Below are positions 12,352-24,322 of a stretch of 64,000 bases of DNA, piece by piece; the stretch's first letter is position 1, and each line of letters begins with the position of its first letter. A program made the translations under genes and the position numbers. The DNA is taken from the NCBI GenBank assembly GCA_033026295.1, contig CM065185.1:6882001-6946000 (forward strand). The letters run 5' to 3'. Source of the stretch: Channa striata. Its lineage: Eukaryota; Chordata; Actinopteri; Anabantiformes; Channidae. The notes beneath the pieces are model-generated. The model did not search any database. It worked only from the letters and a program-made list of their open reading frames with translations, and was not told the origin of the DNA.

Positions 12352-15234
12352 ATTGTGCGTAGAATTTTCCCCTGTGGTAACTTTTAATTGTTCTGTGCTT
12401 CTGAGAGTGTGTGCTCAGTTTAGTCCACAGCAATTGATCTGGAGAATAATGGTTGGTGGAGAGTCCCAGGTCTGCAGAACCACTGTCTGAAACTCTTTGT
12501 AATTACCTACGGGACCAGTGGCAAAGATGAAGGGAGGGAGGGGGGAGAAAGTGATGGACAGGGAGAAAAAGAAGGAAGTGATGGAAGGATAGCAATAACG
12601 TGGGAGCAACTCCAAGTACACATGTGCAAGGCTCCTTGTTTGGCTTTGACATATTAAAGATTGTTAAACTACAGAGTGGCTGCTCTGCAAAGGGTATCCA
12701 TCCATCAGCTGCACCTGCTCCAAGTGACAGTGAGAAAGAGGCAGGGCACACCTTGGTTTGGTTGCTAGTCTATCACCGGGCTGACACCCAGAGTTAAAGT
12801 AGACATTCTGTCATTCTGTTTGTACCATAGAACGTGGAGTCAGCATAAGTCACTTTAAAGCCCCGCAGTCTCCCCTCTAAGTTGTTAAGCTGTTAGCAGG
12901 AGAACAGCCCAACCCAGCCAGTGTGTGTGTGTGTGTTTGTGTGTGTGTGTGCGGTTATCCAATCAACAGGAGACATGCCCATGGAGTGCAGAGGCCAGGC
13001 ACAAACACACATGCTTCAGAGTTATCAGTGCTAACAAGTACAAGGCTGCAGTGAGCTCCCAGCAGAGCCGAAGCCTTTGGAAAAAACATTCATAGTGGTT
13101 TTTTTCTTTGTCTGCCTGAACACGTCCTCTTCATCCCGTGGCACAACCTTCAAATCGGAGCAGATTCTAATAAAACAGATAAAGCAGAAGATTGATCGAG
13201 TGTTTCTTGCAAAGGGATGATGTTCATCTTAGCTGATCAATCCTTCCAGGAATTTGCAGTGTTTTGTTTGCAACAATTCATCCAACCGATCCCGCTGACG
13301 CCCGTGTGACCTTGCAATTTAAAACACTGTCGTCACGCGTCGCAACATGCATCACAATTTACACAGTTTGCAGTCGTTTGGCCACCAGTCATAAAAAGGT
13401 CAGCGAATTCCTGGAGGGACTGATTAATACACTCACATACAGTCTCACACACATGGACGTATTTGTAGACGCAAGCACAGAAAATATTTAGCTGCAAACA
13501 ATGGAGATGAACATCATCTCTAACTCCAGCCCTATAGCAAATAGCTCGGTGTTGTCGTTAAGGTATTATCATTTTTCTATTCTCTCTTATTCCATATCCA
13601 CAAAAAGATTACATCGGAAAGAGCGTGCGGATGAAACTGGGGAGCAAGAGAGCAGGGGACAGGGACATGGAGAAAGAGACGGCACCAAAATGAAAACAGG
13701 AGATTACTGATCAACGGGTAACACAGGATGAATATTTGATTCAGCCTTTTGTGATGTTTTCTTATCTGAAATCACATAATGCTGTTATATTGGTGTGTTA
13801 AGAACAGGCAGGGCTGTGGTTCAGCGCAGCCGCAAAGGATTATTATTAGATGGAACATAAAAGCAGGCAATTCTCAATGTTACTCTGCTATGGGAGAAGC
13901 TCTATTGGTGGCATCACGGTGAAATTGCATTCCATCTAACAGAGACTCTGGTTAGTGCTTTTTGTTCCCTTTTGAATGAAAGAAACCCTTTTGGGCATTT
14001 GAGTCACTTAATGCTGAATCTTCTAAATTACCAGATTGTTGCTGGAGCTTCACGCTGAAAATGACTTTTGTCAGTGTGAGGCATATTCAGAAATTCACAC
14101 AATGAACGAACACGGAGTGATAACTGCGATACTGTTTTAGGCGGAATGCATGGCGCAGTATCTGCGCGTCGCAGTGTTTGGATTACACGTGCGGGATAAG
14201 GCTTCTGTCCTTGTACAGGATATCATCAGTAAGCAGTGGCGCATGTCCGAGGGCTGATAACATTTTAAACATTGATGCGACTTTGAAAATAACACATTAG
14301 GAGTTTATTGGCTTTGAGAGGTAAATGCTGGCAGGTGCGTGTACGTACGCACACACACACACACTGACATGCCTGTCCTTGTAATTGCTCCTCTCATTGC
14401 CCCGAGGCAGCGTGAGCTGGCATATAAGCTATACAATAAAGCATATTATCCTGGTTGGTAATGCATTTCTGCCTTCTCCAGCTTGATGACAGCTGGAATT
14501 TAGCTCTCTGCGTTGCAGAAGGTGATCCATGCTAAATTCCTCCAGGCTGTTAGGAGCTCTGTGTCACACAGCTGACCTTCCTCTGACAACAGGATAATGA
14601 GTTTTGAAAGTAACAGCGTCTTTCATAAATGAGAAAGGTGCCGCTTAGATTTTTCTTTGATCTGTGGTGGGTTTCAAGCAGCAAAATTCCTCAAGATCTC
14701 ACTTCTTAATGTTGATGTTAGGAACTTCTCTGTGCCATCTTTTTTAAAACGTTTTGATGATGCTCTCATCAAGCACTGTGTCGTACAATAAGCCGTTCCT
14801 TGTTCTGTGACAGATTATCGCCAGTGATTTGGAAACAAAAGCAGCAGGTGCCATTCGAACAATGTACCATCTCCCACTTTGCTCTGATCTAATTAATCCA
14901 TCAGAATGTGCACCAATCCTCCTGTCAAGTTGTAAAGGGAGCATGAAGTTTTTCCTGCCACTTATTTTCTGTCTACCTTCCACTCAACATCTGTGCTTTG
15001 TCACAATACGATACTTTTTAAGTAAGGAAAACCGCCTGTGGTTCGGTGATTCTTTGATCTGAGTCAAAAAACTGTCAGCTGTGCCAAGTTGAGGTGTTTG
15101 GTAGCATTACAAGTGTGAGACAGGTGAAGTCTGTCTGAGTCACTGGGAATAATGCAACAACTAAAGCGAAGCTTCCATTCTCTCTCCAGAGACGAATCTC
15201 CTCCACTTTAATGAAGCCACTGTTTTAGTACATC

Positions 15235-15844
15235 TCAACTCACTAGAAAATTGTGAAAACATTGTTTTCTTTACAGAACTTAATTAAAAAATGAAAGTCA
15301 TGCTCTTGATTCATTACATATAAATTGAAATATTTATTTTTTAAATTTTTTTAAAATTCAGATTAGATTCTGTGCCTCCTCACTGTTCCTCCAGACTCTG
15401 GGCCCTTGATTTCCAAATGAAATGCAACGTTTACTTTCATCACCAAAAAATTGGACCAATGAGTAACAGTCGGGTAAGACGCTGATGCTGACTCTGATTC
15501 TGGAGTGGCTTCGTATGAGGAATGCAACAGTTATAGCCTGTTTCCTGAAGACATCTGTGTGTAGTGACTTCAGCCTCACTTCGATCCCATCAAAGTTCTT
15601 GAATCAGCTTTTTCTGACAATCTTCTCAAGCCTGCGGTCATCCCTGTTGCTTGTGCACCAATTTCTACCAGTCAACTTTCAAAGAAAACGCTTTGACACA
15701 GCACTGTGCACACGGCCAGCCTTTCAGCGATGACATTTTTGGTTTACTTTTCTTGTGAAGGGTGCTAATGATCGTCTTCTGGACAACTGTCTAGTCAGGA
15801 ATCTTTCCCAGGATTATGGTTGTGTGTGAACTGAATAAATAAAC
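15235..15844 (-). mobile_element. Tc1-like DNA transposon relic with decayed transposase N-terminal half
   Basis: Read on the minus strand from about 15820, the sequence matches fish Tc1-like transposase in broken frames. Visible pieces are a GKDS-type start, SNRDDRxLxxIV (seen as the antisense CTGCGGTCATCCCTGTTGC), and FGDESK followed by SFGNQGPRVWRNSEEAQN near 15362-15450. Stops and frameshifts interrupt it. The C-terminal half, with the last catalytic acid, is absent after EAQN. The AT-rich sequence at 15235-15355 (tcattacatataaattgaaa) resembles the terminal part of such elements, so an internally deleted copy is likely. The LINE sits directly beside its 5' end. Confidence 0.7.
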
Positions 15845-15865
15845 AGTACTTATACTTTATGTGAA
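15845..15865. repeat. Target-site duplication, left copy
   Basis: This 21-bp sequence is repeated without mismatch at 18987-19007 on the other side of the LINE. Its perfect identity suggests a fairly recent insertion. Confidence 0.92.
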
Positions 15866-18800
15866 ATCTAGCCACAGGGGTTGCAAGCCAGTAACTTCTG
15901 TGCCGGTCCCAAGCCCGGATAAATAGAGAGGGTTGCGTCAGGAAGGGCATCCGGCGTAAAATTTTGCCAAGTACAATCATGCGAGTCATCCATACCACTT
16001 TCATACCGGATCGGTCGAGGCCCGGGTTAACAACGACCGCCACCGGTGCTGTTAACCTACAGGGTGCCGGTGGAAATTGGACTACTGTTGGTCGAAGAAG
16101 GAGAGGAGGCAGAAGGGTGCGTGGTCAGAGAGAGAAGGGGAAAGGCAGGAGCTTAGATTTGAGAGTAGGGACTCTTAACGTTGGCACAATGACAGGGAAA
16201 GGTAGAGAGCTGGCAGACATGATGGAGAGAAGGAAGGTAGATGTACTGTGTGTGCAAGAGACGAGGTGGAAAGGCAGCAAAGCACGTAGTATTGGAGGAG
16301 GATACAAACTGTTCTACCATGGTGTGGATAGGAAGAGAAACGGAGTAGGAGTGATCCTGAAGGGGGAGTTTGTGAACAATGTTCTAGAGGTGAAAAGAGT
16401 CTCAGACAGGGTGATGAGCCTAAAGCTAGAAATCGAAGGTGTGATGGTGAACATAGTCAGTGGGTATGCTCCACAAGTTGGCTGTGACTTAGAAGAGAAG
16501 GAGACATTCTGGAGTGAGTTTGATGAGGTTGTAGAGAGTATCCCTAGAGGAGAGAGAGTAGTTGTTGGAGCAGACTTCAATGGGCATGTTGGTGAGGGGA
16601 ACAGAGGTGATGAGGAGGTAATGGGCAGGTTTGGTGTAAAGGACAGGAATCCAGAAGGACAGATGGTAGTGGACTTTGCTAAGAGGATGGAAATGGCTGT
16701 AGTTAACACTTACTTCCAGAAGAGAGAGGAACATAGAGTGACATACAAGAGTGGAGGTAGGAGTACACAGGTGGACTACATCCTATGTAGACGAGGTCAT
16801 TTGAGAGAGGTTAGTGACTGTAAAGTGGTGGTAGGAGAGAGTGTAGCCAGACAGCACCGCATGGTGGTGTGTAAGATGACTCTGGTGGTCAGGAAGAAGA
16901 AGAGAGGAAAGTCAGAAAAGAAGACCAAGTGGTGGAAGCTAAAGAATGAAGAAACTTGTGAGGAATTCAGGCAGAAGTTGAGACAGGCTTTGGGTGGTCA
17001 GGAAGAGCTTCCAGATGATTGGGAAACTACAGCAGAGGTAATCAGGGAAACAGGTAGGAAGGTGCTTGGTGTGTCATCTGGTAAGAGGAAAGATGATAAA
17101 GACACTTGGTGGTGGAATGAGGAAGTACAGGACTGCATCCAGAGGAAGAGGTTAGCTAAAAGGAAGTGGGATGTAGAAAGGACTGAGGAAAGTAGACAGG
17201 AGTACAAGGAAGTGCAGCACAGAGTGAAGAGGGAGGTGGCAAAGGCCAAACAGAAAACTTACGATGAGCTGTATGACAGGTTAGACACGAAGGAAGGACA
17301 GAAGGACTTGTACAGGATAGCCAGACAGAGAGATAGAGATGGGAAAGATGTGCAACAGGTAAGGGTGATTAAAGACAGAGATGGAAAGGTGCTAACAAGC
17401 CAGGAGAGTGTGCAGAGAAGATGGAAGGAGTATTTTGAGCAGCTGATGAATGAGGAAAATGACAGGGAAAGAAGGGAGGAAGATGTGGATGTTGTGGAGC
17501 AGGAAATAGGAGAGATTAGAAAGGATGAGGTGAGGAAGGCTCTGAAAAGGATGAAGAGCGGAAAGGCTGTTGGCCCTGATGACATACCTGTGGAGGTGTG
17601 GAAGTGTCTAGGAGAGAAAGCAGTGAAGTTTCTGACAGGTCTGTTTAACAGGATTATAGAGAGTGAGAAGATGCCTGAGGAATGGAGGAGAATCGTTCTG
17701 GTGCCGATCTTTAAGAACAAGGGTGACACGCAGAACTGTAGCAACTACAGAGGGATAAAGCTGATGAGCCACACAATGAAGCTGTGGGAAAGACTAGTGG
17801 AGGCCAGGCTTAGGAAGGAGGTCGAGATTTGTGAGCAGCAGTATGGTTTCATGCCCCGTAAGAGCACCACTGATGCCATTTTCGCTTTGAGGTTGTTGAT
17901 GGAAAAGTACAGAGATGGTGAGAAGGAGCTGCATTGTGTCTTTGTGGATTTAGAGAAGGCGTTGACAGGGTGCCGAGGGAGGAGCTGTGGTACTGTATGA
18001 GGATGTCGGGAGTGGCAGAGAAGTACGTCAGAGTAGTTCAGGACATGTATGAGAGAAGCATGACGGTGGTGAGATGTGCCGAGGTCAGACAGAGGAGTTC
18101 AAGGTGGAGGTGGGACTACACCAAGGATCGGCTTTGAGTCCCTTCTTGTTTGCTATGCTGATGGACAGGTTGTCAGACGAGGTCAGACAGAAATCTCCCT
18201 GGACAATGATGTTTGCAGATGACATTGTGATTTGCAGTGAGAGTAGAGAGCAGGTGGAGGAACAGCTGGAGAGGTGGAGGTTTGCTCTGGAAAGAAGAGG
18301 TATGAAAGTCAGTTAGTAAGACAGAATACATGTGTGTAAACGAGAGGGATCCAGGTAGAAGTGTGAGGTTACAGGGGCTGAGGTGAAGAAGGTGCAGGAG
18401 TTTAAGTACTTGGGGTCAACAGTTCAGTGTGATGGGGAGTGTGGAAAAGAGGTGAAGAGGCGAGTGCAGGCAGGTTGGAATGGGTGGAGGAAAGTGTCAG
18501 GAGTGTTGTGTGACAGAAGAGTGTCAGCAAGACTCAAAGGAAAGGTGTACAGGACAGTGGTGAGACCAGCTCTGCTCTATGGGTTAGAGACAGTAGCAGT
18601 GAGAAAGAGACAAGAGGCAGAGATGGAAGCAGCAGAGATGAAGATGTTGAGGTTCTCCTTAGGAGTGACAAGGTTGGACAGAATTAGGAACGAGTTCATC
18701 AGAGGGACAGCACACGTTGCCTGTGTTAGCAACAAAGTCAGAGAGGCCAGATTGAGATGGTTTGGACATGTGCAGAGGAGGGATAGTGATTATATTGGTA

Positions 18801-18986
18801 GAAGGATGTTGGAGATGGAGCTGCCAGGCAAGAGGGCGAGAGGACGACCGAGGAGGAGATATATGGATGTCCTAACAGAGGACATGAGGTTAGCTGGTGT
18901 CAGAGAGGAAGATGCTCAGGATAGAGTAAAGTGGAAAAGGATGATTCGCTGTGGCGACCCCTAATGGGAAAAGCCGAAAGAGTAGT
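15866..18986 (+). mobile_element. RTE-clade non-LTR retrotransposon (LINE), near full length, with target-site duplication
   Basis: The element is about 3.1 kb. It is flanked by perfect 21-bp direct repeats, TACTTATACTTTATGTGAA with AG in front, at 15845-15865 and 18987-19007. The repeats are a target-site duplication made by target-primed reverse transcription. A leader of about 100 bp (15866-15963) precedes an apurinic endonuclease plus reverse transcriptase frame with no RNase H or upstream ORF1. The 3' end runs directly from the stop (cgacccctaatgggaaaag) to a short AGT-repeat tail. This compact layout and the protein motifs fit the RTE group, which includes fish Rex3-like elements and BovB. 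Coding lesions make this copy inactive. Confidence 0.9.
15964..18964 (+). pseudogene. LINE endonuclease / reverse transcriptase frame, broken
   Basis: The frame is open for 678 codons from 15964 to 18000, then continues in other frames to a stop after CGDP at 18962-18964. The endonuclease occupies roughly residues 65-290, with LNVGTM, the catalytic glutamate of VQETRW (residue 99), ADFNGHVG near residue 203 and ARQHRMVV. The reverse transcriptase begins about residue 490 (SGKAVGPDDIPVEVWK, FMPRKSTTDAI) and contains the active-site FADD at 18212-18223. Compared with related intact elements, four small deletions are inferred. They lie near 17962 (1 base), 18080 (1), 18313 (2, creating a stop) and 18373 (1). 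The observed frame changes agree exactly with these sizes. The start codon is arbitrary; the true start may be slightly upstream or downstream. Confidence 0.88.
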
Positions 18987-19007
18987 AGTACTTATACTTT
19001 ATGTGAA
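18987..19007. repeat. Target-site duplication, right copy
   Basis: Perfect match to 15845-15865. It abuts the short AGT-repeat tail of the LINE, so the exact edge may shift by a few bases. Confidence 0.92.
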
Positions 19008-19170
19008 GTAATTTACTCAAACTTGAAGTTAAATATTTGATTTACATTAACTGCAAGCTGTAATCATTGTAGTTAAACAGAAAAAATATTATCCTATTTG
19101 TAATCTAATAATGTTTGAGGTGCACATTTTTATAGAATTTGACCTAATCAAACATTGTTTAACTTTGTTA
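19008..19170 (-). mobile_element. Possible other end of the Tc1-like relic, displaced by the LINE
   Basis: Across the LINE insertion, phrases such as gcaagctgtaatcattg and tgtaatctaataatgtttg resemble the terminal region of the same Tc1-like family. If so, the LINE landed inside the transposon. The similarity is loose and judged by eye. Confidence 0.35.
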
Positions 19171-19529
19171 ACTCTGTCAGAAAGGTCTTAATTTAACCTA
19201 ATAGCAATCACTGGAATCAATTTTTTATTTTTATGTTTTGCTTTCTGTTTGTACTGCCATAATTCAGCAGGACTGCTTTAGCATACACATGCATACTACA
19301 TTTGCAGTCATCAATAATGTGTAATATTTGCTGAGCTTTTTGTAAATGCTTGCATGATTGTTTGCATGTTTTACGTTTTTGTCCCATTCTTGCTCTCCGT
19401 CAGTTTTTTTACAGAATTGTTGATAATTTAGTCCATAAATCTTCATTATTTCTTCCAAGGACTAATACATTAAAATCACAGAACTACAACACGCTGCTTT
19501 GATGTATGATATTCAGTCATCCAGTCAGG

Positions 19530-20400
19530 CTTCAGGAGTTCTTATTCTGCAAGCTGCAGTTCTCCTAAACTAATCCTACTCAATCTGTCTTCAGCTCTCA
19601 GACACTGTAAAACCACCTGTCTGCCATGATACGGCTCTTGCTTGGCTCAGATCTTGGCAGGGGCAAGTTTCTAACTCCCATTGCTGGTATACAGGTGTGC
19701 TGCAGGGCTCAGTTCTTGGCACCCTATTTTTCTCCATCTATACCACGTCCCAGGGTTCCATAAACCACCCACATGTCTTTACCTGTCATTTCTATGTCAA
19801 TAACACACAGCTGGCTCCACAAACTTCTACCTGACTCTTTGACATCTCTGCTTGGATGTCCCACAAGACAGTGCCAGCATCACATTCGGATCTTTAGGTA
19901 CTATCCCCAGAAATTGCCAAAAATCTGAGAGTCATCATAAGCAACTAGTTAAACCTTTACCGGCCACATCTCCTTTATCTCTTGGCCCTGCAGGTTTGCC
20001 CGTAAGATTGGGCCAAACTTTTATATACATGCCACCCAACTCTTAGAACAGGCACCGGTCATATTTGGTCTCGACTACTGCAATGCCCTGCTGACAATGC
20101 CACCAGCATTCACAATCAAATCCCTCTGGATAATACAAAACGCACAATCTCATTTTTGGTCAGCCAGAATGGACACATGTAACACCAATGTTCAGATCTC
20201 TGCATTGGTTTGCAGTGGCCACTCACATCATGTTCAGAGCTCTGACTCTCAGCTACATATCAACTCCTACCCAAACACCTTCACCCAGGTCTCCAATCTC
20301 TCAGGTCTCTGCGCTCTGCCGGTAAATGACGTCTTGTGGTCTCCTCACCACACAACAACATATCCCAGCTTATCTACAACCTTGCTAGTTCACCAAGGCC
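19530..20400 (+). mobile_element. L2-type (Maui-like) LINE relic, reverse transcriptase fragment
   Basis: Translated fragments match the C-terminal half of an L2-clade reverse transcriptase. GVLQGSVLGTLFFSIYTT starts at 19694. FYVNNTQL at 19790 stands where the active-site YADDTQL should be. LDYCNALL near 20070, followed by IKSLWIIQNAQ in another frame, corresponds to the thumb region. Catalytic aspartates are replaced, frames are shifted and stops intervene, so this is an old dead copy. It lies about 0.5 kb downstream of the RTE element in the same orientation and extends the transposon cluster. Confidence 0.72.
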
Positions 20401-21156
20401 CAAACACCAAGCAAGAGATAGTTTGTAAAATATATCACATTGTAAAAGGAAGTGTGGCGGATAAAATTTTCAGAAACTGTGGATGCGTGTGAATTGTGCA
20501 TCATCACACATTTGTGCCTGTGTAGGCGAAAGTTTGTGGGAGCAAACTGAAACTTGCATGAAGTGGTTACATATTTTTGTGTATTGTGTGTAACAGAAGG
20601 GTGTTGAGGGGTTTGTGAAGAGGGATGGAGGAGAGAGAATAAAAGTGTGTGTGTGTATTTGAGAGGCAGAACAGGGGTTATTTAATGATCAGAGCAGAGT
20701 AATTACCTCCCAGTGAGGTTCAGCCTTTTAGACAGATGATTATTCAAGGGGAGAAATCTCATTTGCATCTTGTATAGTAATATGTTCACTCAACACTAAA
20801 TTAAATTGCAACATTGATTTTTTTTCCTGCTGTTAAAAGTACATTTTTATCCCTTTTCAGTAGAATTATGGTTATACACGCATATGAATTTATCTGTGAG
20901 CATAAAACAAAAGATAGTCTCTGTGTGCCCTGTGGGTCTTGTATCCAGTCATGTCTCAGCGGTTCAGCTCACAGATCATTAACAAGGTGTTAGACATTAT
21001 ACTCTACACTCTGTATTAAGGGGCTGAGGAAAGAGAGCCCAGGCAGGGAGTATCCGTGTGAATAAACATTTGCTTGGTGTAATTATCCAAACATTTGCAA
21101 CACTTAAATCTCCATGTCCTTCTTTCTTCAGTCTTTTTTTTTTTCGGTAATACTGG

Positions 21157-21161
<5 letters not shown>

Positions 21162-21187
<26 letters not shown>
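21162..21187. repeat. (AC)n microsatellite
   Basis: Thirteen units, uninterrupted. Confidence 0.95.
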
Positions 21188-24100
21188 TTCCATGCACATA
21201 CCATTTTCTTGGCAAGCGCACCACTGGCTATCAGGAGCTTCAAAGTATAAAATCAAGGACTCTGCTTTCATTCACAGCACCTCCAATTATAGTGGGAGTG
21301 AAATAGCACATATTGAGCTTAATGACAGCAATCTAAGCCATGTGGGGGAGAGGAGGAGAACACCTGATTGAGTTCATGTCACATTGGCTGCTGCACCACC
21401 TAGGGACAAATGAAGCGATGGAGGGAAAAATAAGACGTGGAGAAAAAAAAAAGCACAAGTATAACATTGTATTGGATTATCAGAGTTAAGCTAAGGGTGA
21501 GTAAATGCAGTAGAGAACTTGATGGGATTGAGAATAAAATAGCAAGAAGAGAAATCGAATGACAGAGAGCCATCTGTTGATCTTCATGCTTATTTGTGTT
21601 GCTTTGAGACCGTCCCCTCCCTCGCGTGGCAGACTGAGGGTCAGCTGTGACTGATAGTCCGTGCTTCTGTTTTTGGCTGACAGATGGCCGCATGGACCGA
21701 CTCTAGTGCAGCCTGAAAACGGATTCTCCATGCCTCTGTGTGCTGCCACAGCCATTTTACCCAGCTGTCAGTCACAGACAGCGTGGTTGACGTTATCAGT
21801 CGTACCCCGCTTAACGGCGGAGGTCTGCCCGCAACTGCTGCTGGGTAAGAGTTTATATGACAGGAGAGGGGACGGAGAATATGGATGCAAGAAGTCAAAA
21901 AAGAGGGGAAAATTGTGAAGAATGAACAAGCAAAGGAAGGGAGGCTATTGCGTATGATGTATGAGTGCAGAGTAATTAAAATGACATCAGATGGAAGGGC
22001 CACTAACACTGTGTCCTCCTGTAGATGGACACATAATGAAGATGGCTTTCAAGGCCTCTGGCCGTGCACCAAGAGCAGAGAGGCTACAGATGAAGTACAA
22101 CAGAAAGAATCAATTCTCTCCTCCCTCCTCTCTTCTTCCACTCAGGGAGAGATTTACAGGCCAAGTTATGACAGCACACAATAAGGACAGCCATATTTTA
22201 CTCCTGCAGTATGACAACAGCATCCACAGCCAATCAAATGTACCCAGAACAAAGTTTTTATCTCTACTGTGAGTGTGAGTGTGTGTCTGTGTGTTTGGGT
22301 GTTGAAAACTGCTTGTCATTGCGAAATGTGATTGTGCTACACCGAGTTGATCCGCTCAATTTATTGCTGTCAGAGATAAGGGATTGTGCGGATAAAGAGA
22401 TAGACTTTTATGGGAAGCACATTAGATAAATAAACGGCCATAAAAGAAGCGGTTTGAATCACTCGGAGATGAACTGCATGGAAACATGATCAGGAAATAC
22501 GGTATGTCCTTAAAGGTTCACCTGAGTCAGAAAGAGGGGCCTACTGAGATGGAGAAAAATGGGAATATGAGGGAGAGGGAAAGAAAAGAAGTGATCCTTT
22601 GAGGCTGGTCAGCTACAATCGCATGATGAGGAAATAAATATTCTGAAAAGGAGATGCAGAAAAAAGAAAGAAGGAAACGAGAGAGTTACTTAAAGCTGGA
22701 TGAAAGTGTGCATGGATCAATAGAAATGGATGTGAATAGGGAGACTTTTAAATAAGGCTCTCGCTTGTGTCCTCAGATCCTGTTTCATAAAGAAACTCAA
22801 ACTCCACAGATCAATACCCAGCTCGTCTCTCTGGCCCGAGTCCTGTACAGCCTGTAGCGAGTGGCTCCTCATTTGTGTCAGGGTCTGTCTGTTTGTCTCT
22901 GTTCACAGCACTTGAAACTCACTCAAACAGCTTTTCAAACAGTCTCTCCATCTCTGCAGTCCCTGGCTCCCTCTACATCTCTGCCACCTTTGCTCGATAA
23001 CTGCTTGTTTATCCATTTTGCAACCAGAATAACTATCTTCCAAATCACCACCAACTAACAATCTGGTATGTTTTTATTTCCACTTAAATTAATTTGATAA
23101 ACACAGAGATTCAACCAAGATCCTTTGAAAGGAACCGTTTAGAAACTGTAGGACTGAAAACTGAAAAACCATCAGATGAATGAAATTCTGAAATCTGCAC
23201 AAAGCCCAACTGACTTTGGTAATCCTCTGGCTCAGTTTAAAATGTGATTCATTTTCATTCGAACAAACATGTATGTTTCCCTCTGGAATAATAACAGCAA
23301 ACAAACTTATGTAATTCATTTTTTATTTACTGTCATTGTCAAGTCAAAGTCTATCCAGTATCTTGGTGTATGACCAAAGCCCGAGCTGTATTTCGTGTTT
23401 ACATTGCATTAAAATACAGAAACAAGAATGATGTCAATCCCTCAGGTGACTCTTAGAAAAAGTAAAGAAGTGTATTTTTAAAACAAATAAGACATTTTTC
23501 TAACCTGATCGCTGTCTCAATTTTTAAATTACCTCTGGGAAACACACACAGCACTGAGAAAAAAAACACAAAAGACCACAAGACTTAGGTCATTATCAAC
23601 ACAGAGGCACAGAACTGACATCACTGTTGGGATGTAGAAAAGATAAAATACTTGTGACCAGTGTACACTTATACTTATGCATTTATGTATAGACGTTTAT
23701 TAGTTCCTGAGCTGCTGTTGTGAGTCACTGACAGCCCTGGGGCGTCTGTTATTGAAATGCAGAGACACTGCCAATGCTCGGTTTAAACTGCGAGTGTGCT
23801 CCACTGCTTCTCAGCAGCCTCTGGTCAAGTCTGTGTCGATACACACAAAGAGCTGCATTAGAGCTTTGTTTAACCTGTGGCCTTTTGAATTTACACCCGT
23901 GCATGTGTGGATGCGTATTAGCATAAAACACTGGCTGTATACAAATGCAAAAAAACAATGAACTGATTGTTTTTAGTTCCTCAAATCAGAGACTGTATGT
24001 CATAGGCCAAGGAATGTGTTTACCTAAGATGATGCATGTAGTGAGTGTGAGCATGTGGATGTCAACTGATCGGTCTGCTCACATCCTCTTCCTCGTGTCT

Positions 24101-24277
24101 GCTATTAGTAAAAGTGAACTTTGGTTGTCATTAGGTTGTGATGGTCGGTGCCCACTGTGCAAATGTCACCAGAGCGCTCTCCCTGCGTCACCTCTCTCCG
24201 CTCCCAGCTGTCCCCTCCTGACACCTCGGGGACCCTCTCTGCTCTTTGGCTGACAAAGGAACCCTGATGATTATTTT

Positions 24278-24279
<2 letters not shown>

Positions 24280-24319
<40 letters not shown>
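24280..24319. repeat. (CA)n microsatellite
   Basis: Twenty uninterrupted units. Confidence 0.97.

Positions 24320-24322
<3 letters not shown>

Larger units (their letters stand above)
10582..15234. other. Non-coding stretch
   Basis: No exon is recognised. Microsatellites and one hairpin (12180-12209) are present. The part at 13750-14650 is non-repetitive and of balanced composition. Confidence 0.65.

Noticed and set aside
16314..16709. 131-codon minus-strand frame, with others antisense to the LINE
   Set aside because: Shadow of the LINE endonuclease coding sequence on the opposite strand.
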